A DNA stretch of 64,000 nucleotides from Eublepharis macularius. Taxonomy: Eukaryota; Chordata; Lepidosauria; Squamata; Eublepharidae. Where the stretch lies: positions 6,099,001-6,163,000 of the forward strand of contig NC_072795.1 in the NCBI RefSeq assembly GCF_028583425.1, given 5' to 3'. The translations under genes were made by a program, and so were the position numbers. The notes below the pieces were generated by a model. The model had not been told where the DNA came from and searched no databases. It saw only the letters and a list, made by a program, of their open reading frames with translations. Numbering within the stretch: position 1 is the stretch's first letter; each line of letters begins with the position of its first letter. This document shows, piece after piece, positions 1 to 9,929 of this stretch.

Positions 1-409
1 TTCCCCATCCCAAAGGTGGGAGGCCGACATGGCACCGCCCCCTTCAACCACCGAACGCCTGGCGGAACAGCTCTGTCTTACAGGCCCGGCGGAACAATAA
101 TATGTCCCGCTGGGCCCGGGTTTCCATTGACAGAGCGTTCCACCAGGCTGGGGCCAGGACTGAAAAGGCCCTGGCCCTGGTTGAAGCGAGGCGGGCTTCC
201 TTAGGGCCGGGGACCACAAGTAAATATTTATTCGCTGATCGGAGCGATCTCCGGGGAACGTACAGGGAGAGGCGGTCCCGAAGATATGCCGGTCCCAACC
301 CACTCAGGGCTTTAAAGGTAAGAACCAACACTTTGAACCTGATTCGGAATTCAACCGGAAGCCAGTGCAGGAGTGACAGGCAAAACCTAGCGGGGCACAG
401 GAGCACCAC
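1..409 (-). mobile_element. L2-like LINE, reverse transcriptase C-terminal fragment
   Basis: Read on the minus strand from 409 to 44, an open frame encodes the region just after the reverse transcriptase of a CR1/L2-type non-LTR retrotransposon. It has the motif LHWLPVEFRIRFK followed by ALSGLGPAYLRDRLS, and ends in a WNAL...FRRACKTELFRQAF stretch typical of these LINE C-termini. The same module appears at about 49.9 kb. The 3' UTR would lie off the left edge of the window. There is no 5' part, so it is a truncated, non-autonomous copy. The L2 assignment is from motif recognition; CR1 is the alternative. Confidence 0.75.
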
Positions 410-576
410 GATGCCTTGGGGAAGTGCAAAAAATCCCCCCCCCCCTTGCTTCCCAATGATATGAAAACTGGGACAAACAAACGGGGAATCAAACTATCAG
501 CCCATCATGTCAAGTACCCTGCCTTACATGGTGGCCTCTAGTTACACTGGAGGGCCAACAAACAAGGCGTAGAGAC

Positions 577-1248
577 TAGAGTCGGGCACGAACCGCAGTA
601 CGAACCAAAAAAGCCACAAACGGCCTGATCAGCTGTTCGCGAGCAAGCTGTTCGTGAGGCCCCGTTCCCGACGAACATGTGTTCGTTCCAAGCCCTGTTC
701 GTGGTGTTCATCAGCCGTTTCTCAAGCCAGACAGTCTGGCACCTTTCAATCAATTCCCTTGGCAACAGTAGGCGCGGACTTTCTGAACTCTGTCTGAACT
801 CCTGTTGCCCTGAAAACCCCAATCTAAGCCCAGGGGCACTTCACCCCCCGACTCAGCTGCTTGTCAGAGAAAACCCTGACAAGGGCTGATTGCAGCCTGC
901 CGGGGTTTAAATTTTCTTCTCCCTGCTGCTGCGCAGTGCAGGAAGAGGGACATTTAAATCCCCCACTCAGCGGCTTGTCAGGGGTTTCCTGACAAAGTCT
1001 CCCCCCCCTCCTTCCAGACGGCTGGAAGGAGGGAGACTTTGAAGGGAAGGAGGTTCCCCATGCTGTTTGCAAACGGCGCAGGGAACTTTCTTCCCTTCCA
1101 AGTCCCCCCCTCCCTCCCACGAACAGCCAACCACGAACATGTTCATGAACAGGGTCATGTTCGTGGTTGTTCGTGATCCCCTGTTTGTGGATGGCAACGA
1201 ACAACGAACATTGTGTTCAGTTTTCCCCCCTGTTTGTGTCCACCTCTA
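577..1248. mobile_element. Non-autonomous hAT-like DNA transposon
   Basis: The ends are inverted repeats: TAGAGTCGGGCACGAAC at the left and a diverged GTGTCCACCTCTA at the right. Perfect 8-bp target duplications GTAGAGAC flank it at 569-576 and 1249-1256. An 8-bp duplication and a TAGAG terminus are hAT hallmarks. The interior is rich in GTTCGTG/CACGAAC motifs, has inverted segments around 900-1080, and has no transposase frame. It is related to the element at 5276-5931. Confidence 0.82.
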
Positions 1249-1364
1249 GTAGAGACCCTGATGTTGCCTCCTGGTATTCAGAGGTTTGCTGCCTCTGTAT
1301 ATGGAAAACCTCTGTGTAAGTAGGTAGTAGACCAAAATCTACTACTGAGCCTCTTAACTGGACA

Positions 1365-1432
1365 TGCCAGGGAGTCAGCCTGCGACTTTCTGCACGAGGG
1401 CAGAAGCTCAGCCACTGAGCCATGGCCCCCTC
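1365..1432 (-). mobile_element. tRNA-derived SINE head fragment
   Basis: On the minus strand the segment reads as a pol III promoter region resembling the heads at 22365 and 40925, with an A-box-like TGGCTCAGTGG. Only the tRNA-like head is present. Confidence 0.5.
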
Positions 1433-1478
1433 TTAAGCCTCTGAGCTCCATCCAGTATTGTTTCCATTGAGCTGAATC

Positions 1479-1630
1479 AAAAAGAGTCCAGTAGCACCTT
1501 TAAGACTAACCAATTTTATTGTAGCATAAGCTTTCGAGAATCACGTTCTCTTCGTCAGATGCATAGTACAGAAACTGGTCAAATATAGAAAAGGAGGGGA
1601 GGAGAGAGAAGATGCAGTTGGGGGGGGGAG
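1479..1630 (-). mobile_element. Penelope-like element 3' tail
   Basis: This is the conserved tail beginning AGTCCAGTAGCACCTTTAAG on the plus strand (element on minus), followed by GCATAAGCTTTCGAGAATC and CTTCGTCAGATGCAT. The same tail recurs at least ten times in the window. The G-rich stretch to its right matches the C/T-rich segment before the tail at 63070, which supports a shared full-length source. Confidence 0.7.
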
Positions 1631-1697
1631 AGAGGGAGGGTGCACTCTCTTTTACAGTGGCTGCTCCGTACATTACTTTTATTACATTTCTAACTCA

Positions 1698-2133
1698 GAG
1701 TCTCTCTACACAAGACATCTCACACGTGAAGAATACGTGTCGGGAGGTGCAATGGTAGCTGGGAAGGGTAGTTTAAAAAGACAGAGCCAGCGGCAGGGCA
1801 AAAGCTTTGCTATACACTGGAGGTGTGCGAACGGGCTGTGAAATGCCAGAAGGGAAACTTCCGCCCATTAGAACCTCTCCGGGTCCAAGCCCAGTTCTGA
1901 AAGGCAGCTCCAGCCCATTTCCATTCCTTACTGCCCTCTGGTTGCGATCCGACAGTTTTAGACTGGAGAGGTGAAACTGACAGCTTTGGAGAGGTGAAGA
2001 TGAAATTAACAAACTAACGAACTCTCTGAGAAGCGATCTCGGTGGGATCTGTCTTTTTAAACTACACTTCCTGGCTAACTTTGTGTCTCCCTGTACTTGA
2101 AGAACAGGAGCTGAGGTGTCTTGTGCAGAGAGA
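1698..2133. mobile_element. Hairpin-type MITE, long terminal inverted repeats (copy 1)
   Basis: The left end is GAGTCTCTCTACACAAGAC and the right end is its near complement. The inverted arms continue inward through AGCTGGGAAGGGTAGTTTAA and its counterpart near 2050. No coding capacity. The same family is found at 31085 and 51680. TCA precedes the left end. The superfamily is uncertain. Confidence 0.7.
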
Positions 2134-2211
2134 GTCTCTCTCTCCCATTATACTGGTCAGATTGCATTACTCACACATGGCAAAATATGGATACTGTAGA
2201 CAACCTCCAGG

Positions 2212-2452
2212 TGTAGGGTTGCCAACTGCCTGGAAAAAACCTAGGCTTGCCAGCTCCAGGTTGGAAAATTCCTGGAGATTTGGTGGGTGGAGCCTGGAGA
2301 GTGTGGGGTTTAGGGAGGGGAGGGACCTCAGCATAGAGATCCATCCTCCAAAGCTGCCATTTTGTCCAGGGGAACTGATCTCCGTGGCCTGGAGATCAGT
2401 TGTAACTTCGGGAAATCTCCAGCCACCGCCTGGAGGCTGGCAACTCTGTCCT
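2212..2452. mobile_element. MITE with TAGGGTTGCC-type ends
   Basis: It begins TAGGGTTGCCAAC and ends in GGCTGGCAACTCT, with palindromic interior segments such as TGGAGATCAGTTGTAA and TTCCTGGAGATTTGG. Other copies lie near 37831, 47985, 48678, 53214 and 59425. The ends and size suggest a short non-autonomous DNA transposon. I could not confirm a target duplication. Confidence 0.65.
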
Positions 2453-2654
2453 GTTCCTTTATTAGAGGCTTAACAGCACGTTATTTACCAGGTGATCCTA
2501 TTTTCCTGTGTGTCATGAAATGCGTCAGCTGCCCATTTCCACACATGAAGCTTCTATTAAAGGCACAGGGCATTTTTCTCCAGGCCTGTTGGCAAGCCTA
2601 TCTAGGTGGGGTCTGGCATTCTCTAAGAATTACAACTTATCCCCAGTTCCCTAG

Positions 2655-2780
2655 GAGTGGACTCTACTGTGTTACATTCCTGCAGAGTTCCCTCCCCTCC
2701 CCAAACTCCACCCTCCCCAGGCTCCACCCCCAAATCTCCAGGAATTTCCCAAGATGGAGCTGGCAATCCCAGCCCATGCT
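2655..2780. mobile_element. Partial TAGGGTTGCC-family MITE
   Basis: It carries the right half of the family (CTCCACCCCCAAATCTCCAG, then AATTTCCCAAGATGGAGCTGGCAATCCC-like text). The left part is missing. Confidence 0.55.
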
Positions 2781-2814
2781 CTTGTGTGGAACACCCCTCT
2801 TCTCACATCCACTG

Positions 2815-3270
2815 GGAATTAATCTTCCAGGACATTCAGTTGCTGACCTAAAAATAGCTGTTACCCTACAGAAGAATTTCAAAGGGAGAATCAAAGGCGA
2901 GACTGCTGAATTGCAACAGATAACGAAGCTCAAGACGATGCATCCACCTGGATTGAATCGAGACCTAGGCTTCCTGTCTCATTACCAATGCTGATTTCTC
3001 CACCACCCCTCTGCATACCGCACCCTATCCAATCACGCCTGCCATTGTCATTCACTGTCTTTTGTCATTTACCTGCTATTGTCATTCAGCATCTGAAATC
3101 ACTCCACTCTCCAAAATATAAGGACAGATAGACTCATATTCTGAAGAAATGAGCTGTGACTCACAAAAGCTCATATCTTACCGCAAATTGTGTTCACCTT
3201 TAGGTGCTACTGGACTCTTGCTCTTTTCTACTGCTACAGACAGATTAACACAGCTACCTGTTTTGTTCTA
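2815..3270 (+). mobile_element. Penelope-like element, GIY-YIG C-terminus and 3' tail
   Basis: The frame ending at 2994 contains GHSVADLKIAV, then an alternating basic/acidic stretch and KLKTMHPPGLNRDLGF. That is the pattern at the C-terminal end of the GIY-YIG endonuclease domain of Penelope-like retroelements. It is followed by an untranslated segment and the tail GCTCATATCTTACC...TTTAGGTGCTACTGGACTC. The reverse transcriptase and most of the endonuclease are missing. An inverted relative of the ORF end and UTR lies at 29108-29385. Confidence 0.7.
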
Positions 3271-3689
3271 TCTCACTGAGAATTGCCACTCACCACGCAT
3301 TGTGCATGCACGTGGGAGGGCTCTTTCCACTTCCCCTTTTTCTCATTTCCTCTACCAGCCGTTTCTGCCTGGCCTGGACTGGTTTTGTAATTAGTCAACT
3401 ATCGATAATAGTTTCCTGTCAGTCAGCGTAAGAAAACAGGACACTTCTTCCTAGAATGGATCTGGTTGCATTTATAATGAAACAGCAGCACAAACACGCT
3501 CATCAGTATTTACAATCTGAATTAGTAGTTAAGGGGGAGACGAGGGTCTCAGGAAAAGCGTGCCCGGACATTTTGCATCCACATGTGTGCATGTTGCAGT
3601 CCGGACGCACCTGATCTCTGGCCCCAAGATTTGACTTTAGAGAACTAGATCCACACGTCAATGGATTGGTGAATGATGACAAAAACACA

Positions 3690-4290
3690 AATCTCCAATG
3701 ATGTGTGGATCTCGTCCTGGACAATTCTAAGGGAGAGTGCAATGAAGAAATCAGAAGAAGATTGAGACTTGGAAGAGCAGCTGTGAGGCAGCTAGAGAAG
3801 ATCCTTACAGATAAAGATGTCTCTCTGGGAACTAAGATCAAGATAATCCACACTATGGTATTCCCCATTACTAAGTATGGATGTGAAAGCTGGATGGTGA
3901 AGAAAGCTGGCAGGAAGAAAATTGATTCGTTTGAAATGTGGCGCTGGAGGAGAGTTTTGCGGATACCATGGACAGCCAAAAAGACAAAGTACTAGATCAA
4001 ATCAAGCCTGAATTCTCCCTAGAAGCTACAATGACAAAACTGAGGCTATTGTACTTTGGTCACATTATGAGAAGACAAGATTCTCTGGAAAAGTCACTCA
4101 TGCTAGGAAAAGTAGAAGGCAGTAGGAAAAGAGGAAGACCTAAAACGAGACGGCTTGACTCAATAAAAGAAGCTGCATCCTACATTTTGCAGAATCTGAG
4201 CAAGTCTAATGATAGGACATTTTGGAGGTTTCTCATTCATAAGATCGCCATAGGTTGGAGGCGACTTGATGGCACATAACACATACATAT
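3690..4290 (+). mobile_element. BovB/RTE LINE 3' fragment, frame-broken
   Basis: Two overlapping frames (3705-3995 and 3938-4279) together cover the C-terminal third of a BovB-type RTE protein. Landmarks are RRRLRLGRAAVRQLEKIL, YGCESWMVKKAGRKKIDSFE, WRRVLRIPW, LRLLYFGHIMRRQDSLEKSL and RKRGRPKTRRLDSI. A frameshift near 3985 separates them, so the copy is dead. It ends with the BovB tail GACTTGATGGCACATAAC at about 4270-4285. The 5' part (endonuclease and most of the RT) is missing, as usual for 5'-truncated LINE insertions. Confidence 0.88.
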
Positions 4291-4304
4291 GCCCGCTGTT
4301 GTGG

Positions 4305-4500
4305 CAGAGAGTGCCCTCAAGTCATAGCTGACTTATGGCAACCCCTGGTGGAGTGATCATGGCAAGAGACTAACAGAAGTGGTTTGCCGTAGCCTGCCAC
4401 TGCAACCCGTGTCTTCCTTGGAGGTCTCCCATCCCATTACTAACCTGGGCTAGCTTCTGAGATCTGACAAGATCAGGCTCACCTGGGCTACCTAAGTCAG
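4305..4500 (-). mobile_element. 5S-rRNA-derived SINE
   Basis: Read on the minus strand, the head contains TGATCTTGTCAGATCTCAGA followed by AGCTAGCCCAGG. This matches the internal promoter region of 5S rRNA (GATCTCGTCTGATCTCGGAA). The body runs through GGGAGACCTCCAAGGAAGAC to a tail GCCATAAGTCAGCTATGACT that resembles the BovB 3' end. Related copies are at 7557, 16809, 17420 and 40616. Confidence 0.75.
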
Positions 4501-5267
4501 TGCTAATCCAACTTTTAAAAGGCACCCCCAATCATGCCCAAGAGAAAAAGCAGATAAAATAGGAACTGCGCTTCACCAAGGACAGTTCCTCAAAAATACA
4601 AACTGTGCCAGTAAATAGGGACCATTGGCCTGCCTGTTCTTCTTACAAGATTTTGTACTTGTTTGTCAACAAATTAGTTACTCAAACACCTGAACGCCCT
4701 CCTGGCACCCCAAAGTGGCCCAAAGGGTAAAATGTTACGCCTCATGCAAAAGTTGAACACTTGCCATTGTCACATTAGCACTAATGATGCTTTTTATCTC
4801 GCTCAGCTTATTGCGCAAAATAGAGATTTACAGAAAAGTTATCCTCATAAGAACAAGGCGAGAGGTCTCCCGCTGAGAAAGGGAGCTGTTCTGTTGGCTC
4901 CATTGCCCTCTGTTTATGAAAGCACATTAATGAGAAATTGTCCAAATTCTCAGAACGCTTTGCTTCTTTTCTCAGAGCTGCCTTATCCAGATAGGAAAGA
5001 TTTTTCAAATGTGGCTTAGGGTTGCAAAGAGGTTTCCCACTTGCACCTTTCAAAAGTGCGTAAAAGAGAGGGCTATTCTTCCAGGGACAACTTCCATCTC
5101 TTGAATCTCTCCCTTCTGTGCACTTCTTAAATAGCCGAGGAGATTCTTAAAGGCATTCTTTTCTTAATTTGGCCATTTTCTCAGTGGCAACAGCATGCCT
5201 GGTATATTAGAGCACACAAGCAGACAGGCCCCAGCCCCAAGGGGCCTGTCTGGGCCACAGGACAGTG
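4501..5267. other. No recognised feature
   Basis: AT-moderate sequence. The open frames at 4732-5019 and its antisense show no family features and no splice context. Nothing supported. Confidence 0.5.
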
Positions 5268-5275
5268 GTCTTCAC

Positions 5276-5807
5276 TAGAGATGGGCACGAACCGAAATAC
5301 GAACCAAAATTAAGCATGAACCAGGCTGGTTCGTGGTTCACGAACCACGGATCGTCAGATCCCATTTCTGAGAAACCGCCACAAACTTTTAGACTGGTTC
5401 GTTTGGTTCGTTTTTTGGTTCATCACTGCAGGCAGCCTGGTGCCAATCAATCAGTTTCCTAGGCGACAGGGGATGGACTTCCTGCAGACCTTCTGCTGAC
5501 CTGGAAGTGATGATTTTCTGACTTGGATGTGCCGTTTTCACTAGAGATGGGAACGAACTGAAATACGAACCAAAATTAAGCACGAAGCAGGCTGGTTCGT
5601 GGTTCGTGAACCACGGTTCGTCAGATCCCATTTCTGACAAACCGCCACGAACTTTTAGACTGGTTCGTTTGGTTCATTTTTTGGTTCATCGCTGCAGGCA
5701 GCCTGGTGCCAATCAATCAGTTTCCTAGGTGACAGGGGATGGACTTCCTGCAGACCTTCTGCTGACCTGGAAGTGATGATTTTCTGACTTGGATGTGCCG
5801 TTTTCAC
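5276..5807. repeat. 266-bp tandem duplication inside the hAT element
   Basis: Unit 1 is 5276-5541 and unit 2 is 5542-5807. Both start TAGAGATGGG and end GATGTGCCGTTTTCAC. They differ by a small number of substitutions, so the duplication is relatively young. Confidence 0.85.
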
Positions 5808-5931
5808 GAACCAAACGAACTGGTTCGTGAACCAGGTGCAAGTTCATGAAAGTTCGTAGTTTGTGGTTCATGAAACTTGACGAACCACTAACCACATGGT
5901 TCGGTTTTTTTCCAGTTCATGCCCATCTCTA
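5276..5931. mobile_element. Non-autonomous hAT-like transposon with internal duplication
   Basis: The left end is TAGAGATGGGCACGAAC and the right end is GTTCATGCCCATCTCTA, nearly perfect inverted repeats. Perfect 8-bp duplications GTCTTCAC flank it at 5268-5275 and 5932-5939. The interior holds two consecutive 266-bp units, each starting with the element's own terminal repeat. No transposase is encoded. It is the closest relative of 577-1248. Confidence 0.88.
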
Positions 5932-5939
5932 GTCTTCAC

Positions 5940-6526
5940 TTACCAGACCTAGGACCCACTTTTAATGCCCAGGTGGGAGCATTATGGGCCACTGAGTTGC
6001 AACCAAGAGACAGGAGTTCATGTTAACATCAGAGTCACATGACAAGAGGAGGGGCCAGAGGTACGATCTTGCCAGTTTGGAGATGCACATAGAGCATGGG
6101 AGAGCCAGCTGGTGGGGTTGGGGAGTGGACTGGTGGGAGGAGGAAAAGCAAAGTGAGGGAGACCTTTTTACAGAGGAACTGAAGAAATTCTACTGTAGTG
6201 TAGTGAAATTACATTCATTTTTCCCACATGGGATCAAAGTCACAAGGAGGAAGAGAGAGGCAGCTCCAAGAAAACAAAAGCATTATGCAACCAGATACTG
6301 CAACATCTGTAACATGAACAAGCCAAGGCACTCTATTCCATGTGCAGGGGGAGATGATGTAAAGATACATCACGGTCTAATCTGTGATCTGTTTTTGTCC
6401 AAAACGCTTACCCTACTTAGGCAGCATATTTGGACCAAAGCAATTACTTAAACCAGCCGAGCTTCACAGCTAAACAGTACGACTGTTGTGAATCCTGCAG
6501 TAAGTTTCTGTTCTTTTGCTATATCC
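5940..6526. other. No recognised feature
   Basis: The 143-codon open frame at 6020-6451 has no recognisable domain and atypical composition. I treat it as chance. Confidence 0.45.
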
Positions 6527-7077
6527 TCACCCGCGCTCAATGAACCACTGGCGGATCTGATCCTGCGGACTCTCTCTGATGTCAGGGCCTTCGATTTCTT
6601 TCACACGGTCTTTGATGGATACTAGAGCTTTCCGGTAATCGGACTCGGGCTTCTCTTGAATTTCACACCACGGAATATCCACCTTCTGGGCACGAATCAA
6701 AGAAGCTCTAGGTCTTTGGAAGTGAGGGGGTGGGATCATCTCTAGAAAGATCATTTCGTCATTTCTATGTTTCAAAGTTCTCTTCAACTGGGCGTGTGCA
6801 CGCCAAAACTTTTGAATGCCAACAGCATTAGCATCTGGGTGTGGGCCTTGCTAGCCTCTCTCTCTTTTCTTCAAGGAAGATTTGTTTCGTGAATGTAGCT
6901 CTGAGCCGGCCCTGTCGGGCCCACTCAGCTATTTGGATTAGTCTAACAGCTTCTTCCATGACCGTGGCCTTCACGCTTTTCTTAGGTTCATCACCGTACA
7001 AGCCAGCATCAAACAGCATCGGAGCAAGGATTCTCTCTCTCTCCTTCAGCACCTTCAGTATCTCCTTAATAAGCTAA
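6527..7077 (-). pseudogene. IQCA1/DRC11-like fragment, frameshifted
   Basis: Minus-strand frames 7077-6830 and 6830-6527 read as one protein segment of about 180 residues resembling IQCA1 (DRC11), an IQ-motif and AAA protein of the ciliary nexin-dynein regulatory complex. Supporting motifs in order: KERERILAPMLFDAGLYG, EEAVRLIQIAEWARQGRL with RATFTKQIF, an IQ motif IQKFWRAHAQ, NDEMIFLEMIPPP, and EGPDIRESPQDQIRQWFIE. The two halves are joined only by a one-base shift near 6836. In the first frame a TAA follows PTPRC; in the other frame the protein continues as PDANAVGIQ. A TGA closes the frame three codons after WFIE, inside GGTGAGG, which could also be a splice donor. The segment is 5'- and 3'-truncated and has no poly(A). 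I favour a partial retrocopy. A decayed real exon is the alternative. Family identity is from recall of IQCA1. Confidence 0.68.
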
Positions 7078-7188
7078 GAGGCTTAATAAGCTTAAGAGGT
7101 TAAGAGGCTGGGCTCTGAGCCAGCACTCAGCTGATTCGACTCCTGCTCCTGCCATGAGCTTAGTATTTTGCCATTCCCCTGAGCTCAG

Positions 7189-7557
7189 TAGGGTTGCCGT
7201 TCCCTTGGTGGGTGCGGGGATCCCCCACTCCCACCTTCACCCCCCCCACCACTCACCTTGCCAGCAGGGGGAAAAGGTGGGGAAACAGGCCTCCTGGGCA
7301 TGCTCCTGGGTCAGTGTGATGATGTCAGTCCCGGGAGTGATGTCATCACATCACCCTGGGAGTACTCCCGCCCCGAGAGCACTCCCGTGCACTCCCGCCA
7401 ATTCAGGCCTGTTCGGGGCCCAAATCAGCCCAGTGTGAAGTGCACATGTGCTCTCAGGGTGGCACGATGATGTCATTTCCTGGAAGTGATGTCATCAGTC
7501 AGGCTAAAACAAAAAGGTGAGTGCCAGGTTCCCCCCTCCCACCAGGCGCCGGCAACC
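7189..7557. mobile_element. GC-rich element with TAGGGTTGCC / GGCAACCCTA ends
   Basis: It starts TAGGGTTGCCGTTCCC and ends GGCGCCGGCAACCCTA. The interior contains repeated GGAAGTGATGTCATCA-type motifs and CACTCCCG runs. It belongs with the elements near 46400 and 62049. The right flank runs straight into a 5S-SINE piece, so I cannot read a target duplication. Confidence 0.55.
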
Positions 7558-7745
7558 CTAAAGGTCTCCCATCCAATGACTAACCACGGCTGACCCTGCT
7601 TAGCTTCTGAGATCTGACAAGATCAGGCTCACCGGGGCTATTTATTGAGATATTATTATTATGCTTCCATGTTTTAATTTTTATATGGTTGTAATCCTCT
7701 TGGAGCCTGTTTGCAGGGTGAGCAGATTAAAAGTTTAATAAATAA
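7558..7745 (-). mobile_element. 5S-SINE fragment and LINE-like A/T-rich tail
   Basis: 7558-7640 on the minus strand is the head of the 5S-derived SINE (CTTCTGAGATCTGACAAGAT on the plus strand). 7645-7745 ends in AAGTTTAATAAATAAAGC, like an L2-type 3' tail in plus orientation. Confidence 0.5.
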
Positions 7746-8400
7746 AGCAGAAACTGAAGCCAATCTCTCTCACCATGCTTTTGGATCAAACGGAAGAAGA
7801 ACTTCTGCACAATCGCAGGCGATCTTCGGTTGCCCCCCGCTCAGTTGCAAGACCTTCAGCTGCCATTTATAACTCTGTTATAATTATAATCCTGACTGAC
7901 CACTTGTTGAAAAACAAACCCGCCTTTCCATGCTGAGTGACAGCTCGCTCCTCCCTGCTGAGAATCTCATTTTGGTGGCTTTTGACATTTCCCTTTTTTT
8001 GCAATGCAGCCGCAGCCTCCTAAACCAGGGCACGATCACTTTAATTAACTTATTTTATTTGTAATGAGCATTTCTGGGCCGCCAAACTGTGCGCGCTGCA
8101 TATTCATCCATTGTTGATTGTGTCTGCTGCCCAAACCTGTCCTCCTTGCTGTCAATGTGGCTGCTTCCCCCTGACCTTTCTGTTATGGCTTGCTATCTGT
8201 TCCCTCCCACTTCTGACACATTGCATATAATCAGAGAGGATGGAGAGAGATGGTCACGGGGACAAACAGGGACAGTTGTGTGTGTTCATTCTAGTTACAT
8301 GTGCTTGGCCAGAGACCTGATTTGGATCTGGTAACCAGCAAGACAAAGAGCTTGGCTTCCAAACGGCTTTCAAACGGCTTTCAAACGGCTGCAGCCTGTG
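7746..8400. other. No recognised feature
   Basis: Unique-looking sequence with a short direct repeat of CTTTCAAACGG near 8360-8390. No gene or known repeat seen. Confidence 0.45.
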
Positions 8401-8403
8401 CGA

Positions 8404-8690
8404 ACAGGATTGCCAATGCTGGGTTGGGAGATTTGGAGATGGGTCCTGGAGAGGGCTGAGTTTGTGGAAGAGAGGAAGCTCAGCAGGTGTTAGCAGTCAG
8501 ACTTGTCTTCGTGATATTAAGAAGGCTTATGAATATGGCTGTGCCATAGGCCCCCTCTCTGTAGGCGTTTCAAACACAAAATACTGCCCAAGCAGGCAGA
8601 AATATGGTTGCCAGATCCCGGCTGGGAGACAGACTGTAGCTAGCATGTGAGAGGTCAGGTAAGGCCAGCTTTCAGTCCCACGCCCTGGAA
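8404..8690 (+). mobile_element. MITE fragment and solo-LTR-like fragment
   Basis: 8404-8462 resembles the left part of the TAGGGTTGCC family. 8495-8600 contains AAGGCTTATGAATATGGC and CATAGGCCCC, resembling the start of the LTR at 54365. Both are short and diverged. Confidence 0.4.
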
Positions 8691-8704
8691 ATGTGCAAAG
8701 ATAC

Positions 8705-8800
8705 TAAGACATAAGAACATAAGAGAAGCCATGTTGGATCAGGCCAATGGCCCATACAGTCCAACACTCTGTGTCACACAGTGGCCAAAAAAAACCAGGG
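8705..8800. repeat. Dispersed repeat fragment
   Basis: The segment AAGCCATGTTGGATCAGGCC, followed by a CCAACACTCTGTGTCACAC-type run, is a common reptilian interspersed sequence. A shorter relative may lie near 16130 and 23520. I cannot assign its family with confidence. Confidence 0.45.
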
Positions 8801-8987
8801 CCATTTTCACACGTGCCCCAGGAGATCGCGCAAGCTCACGGCATGAAGCGTCTTCCTAGCACGATCTCTGGCACGATCCCCTTTAATGGCTCGCTGACAT
8901 CAGAAAAAGCACCAGTAAACAGGATTGTGCCAGGAAATCATGCTAAGAAGATGCTTTTATGCTGTGAGTTTTGTGCGATCTTCCAGG

Positions 8988-9208
8988 TTTGGCCGTCCAT
9001 GGTATCCACAAAACTCTCCTCCAGCACCACATTTCAAATGAATCAATATTCTTTCTGCCAGCTTTCTTTACCGTCCAACTTTCACATCCATACATGGCAA
9101 CGGGGAATACCATAGTTTAGATTATCTTGATCTTGGTTCCCAGAGAGACATCTTTATCTTTAAGGATCTTCTCTAGCTCCCTCACAGCTGCTCTGCCAAG
9201 TCTGGTCG
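8988..9208 (-). mobile_element. BovB/RTE LINE internal fragment
   Basis: On the minus strand it corresponds to the segment around LEKILKDKDVSLGTKIK through the KKIDSF and WRRVL motifs. Both ends are lost. Confidence 0.75.
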
Positions 9209-9290
9209 GTCTCTAAGGGGCCACTGGACTCAAATCCTGCTGTTCTACTGCAGGCCAACATGGCTACCCACCTAAACAGACCACACAAGA
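9206..9290 (+). mobile_element. Penelope-like tail fragment
   Basis: It contains GGTCTCTAAGGGGCCACTGG followed by TTCTACTGCAGGCCAACATGG and CTACCCA, the distal part of the tail family. Confidence 0.5.
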
Positions 9291-9420
9291 TTACTGCTGG
9301 TTCCGCTGAGGTGACACATGAAAATGTCTGTCTGTGTGGCCTTCAACAAACCACTATGCAATCAGTTTGAGCTCCCAGTCTGCAATGAGGGATAATAAAG
9401 GCCTACCTAAGAGGGTTGTT

Positions 9421-9580
9421 GTTACAGCTGGGTGACCTTGGGTCAGTCACAGCTCTCTCAGAGCTCCCTCAGCCCCACCCACCTCACAGGGTGTTTTTGT
9501 TATGGGGATAATAATGGCATACTTTGTAAACCACTCTGAGTGGGTGTTAAGTCATCCTGAAGGGCGGTATATAAATCAAA

Positions 9581-9611
<31 letters not shown>

Positions 9612-9612
9612 A
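9421..9612 (+). mobile_element. Sauria-type tRNA SINE, 3' part
   Basis: It contains CAGCTGGGTGACCTTGGGTC, the CCCACCTCACAGGGTG core and the tail CCTGAAGGGCGGTATATAAA ending in (TTG)n. The tRNA head is missing. Confidence 0.8.
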
Positions 9613-9626
9613 TTATTACATGTAAG

Positions 9627-9917
9627 CAGGGCTTTTTTTCTGGGAAAAGAGGTGATGGAACTCAAGACCACACAATGATGTCACTTTGGGTCAGCTGGAA
9701 GAACAGAGGAGTTTTTTAAAGTTTAAATTGCCCTCGGCGAAAATAGTCACATGGCTGGTGGCCCTGCCCCCTGATCTCCAGACAGAGAGGAGTTTAGAAT
9801 GCCCATTCTAAACTCCCCTCTGTCTGGAGATCAGGGGGCGGGGCCACTGACCATGTGACCATTTTCAAGAGGCGCCGGAACTCCGTTCCACTGCGTTCCT
9901 GCTGAAAAAAAGCCCTG
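9627..9917 (+). mobile_element. Palindromic hAT-like MITE (copy 1)
   Basis: The ends are CAGGGCTTTTTTTC and GAAAAAAAGCCCTG. The flanks CATGTAAG (9619-9626) and CGTGTAAG (9918-9925) match at 7 of 8 bases, fitting an old 8-bp hAT duplication. The interior is a hairpin around CTGATCTCCAGACAGAG and its complement. Copies at 29928, 47419 and 55823 share the structure. Confidence 0.85.
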
Positions 9918-9929
9918 CGTGTAAGAAAA

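Noticed and set aside
3705..4279. A domesticated RTE gene
   Set aside because: Frame-broken and 5'-truncated, with further decayed copies at 8988, 27482, 42036 and 58537.
4305..4500. A 5S rRNA gene or pseudogene
   Set aside because: Only the internal promoter region is 5S-like; the body and tail are SINE and occur in several copies.
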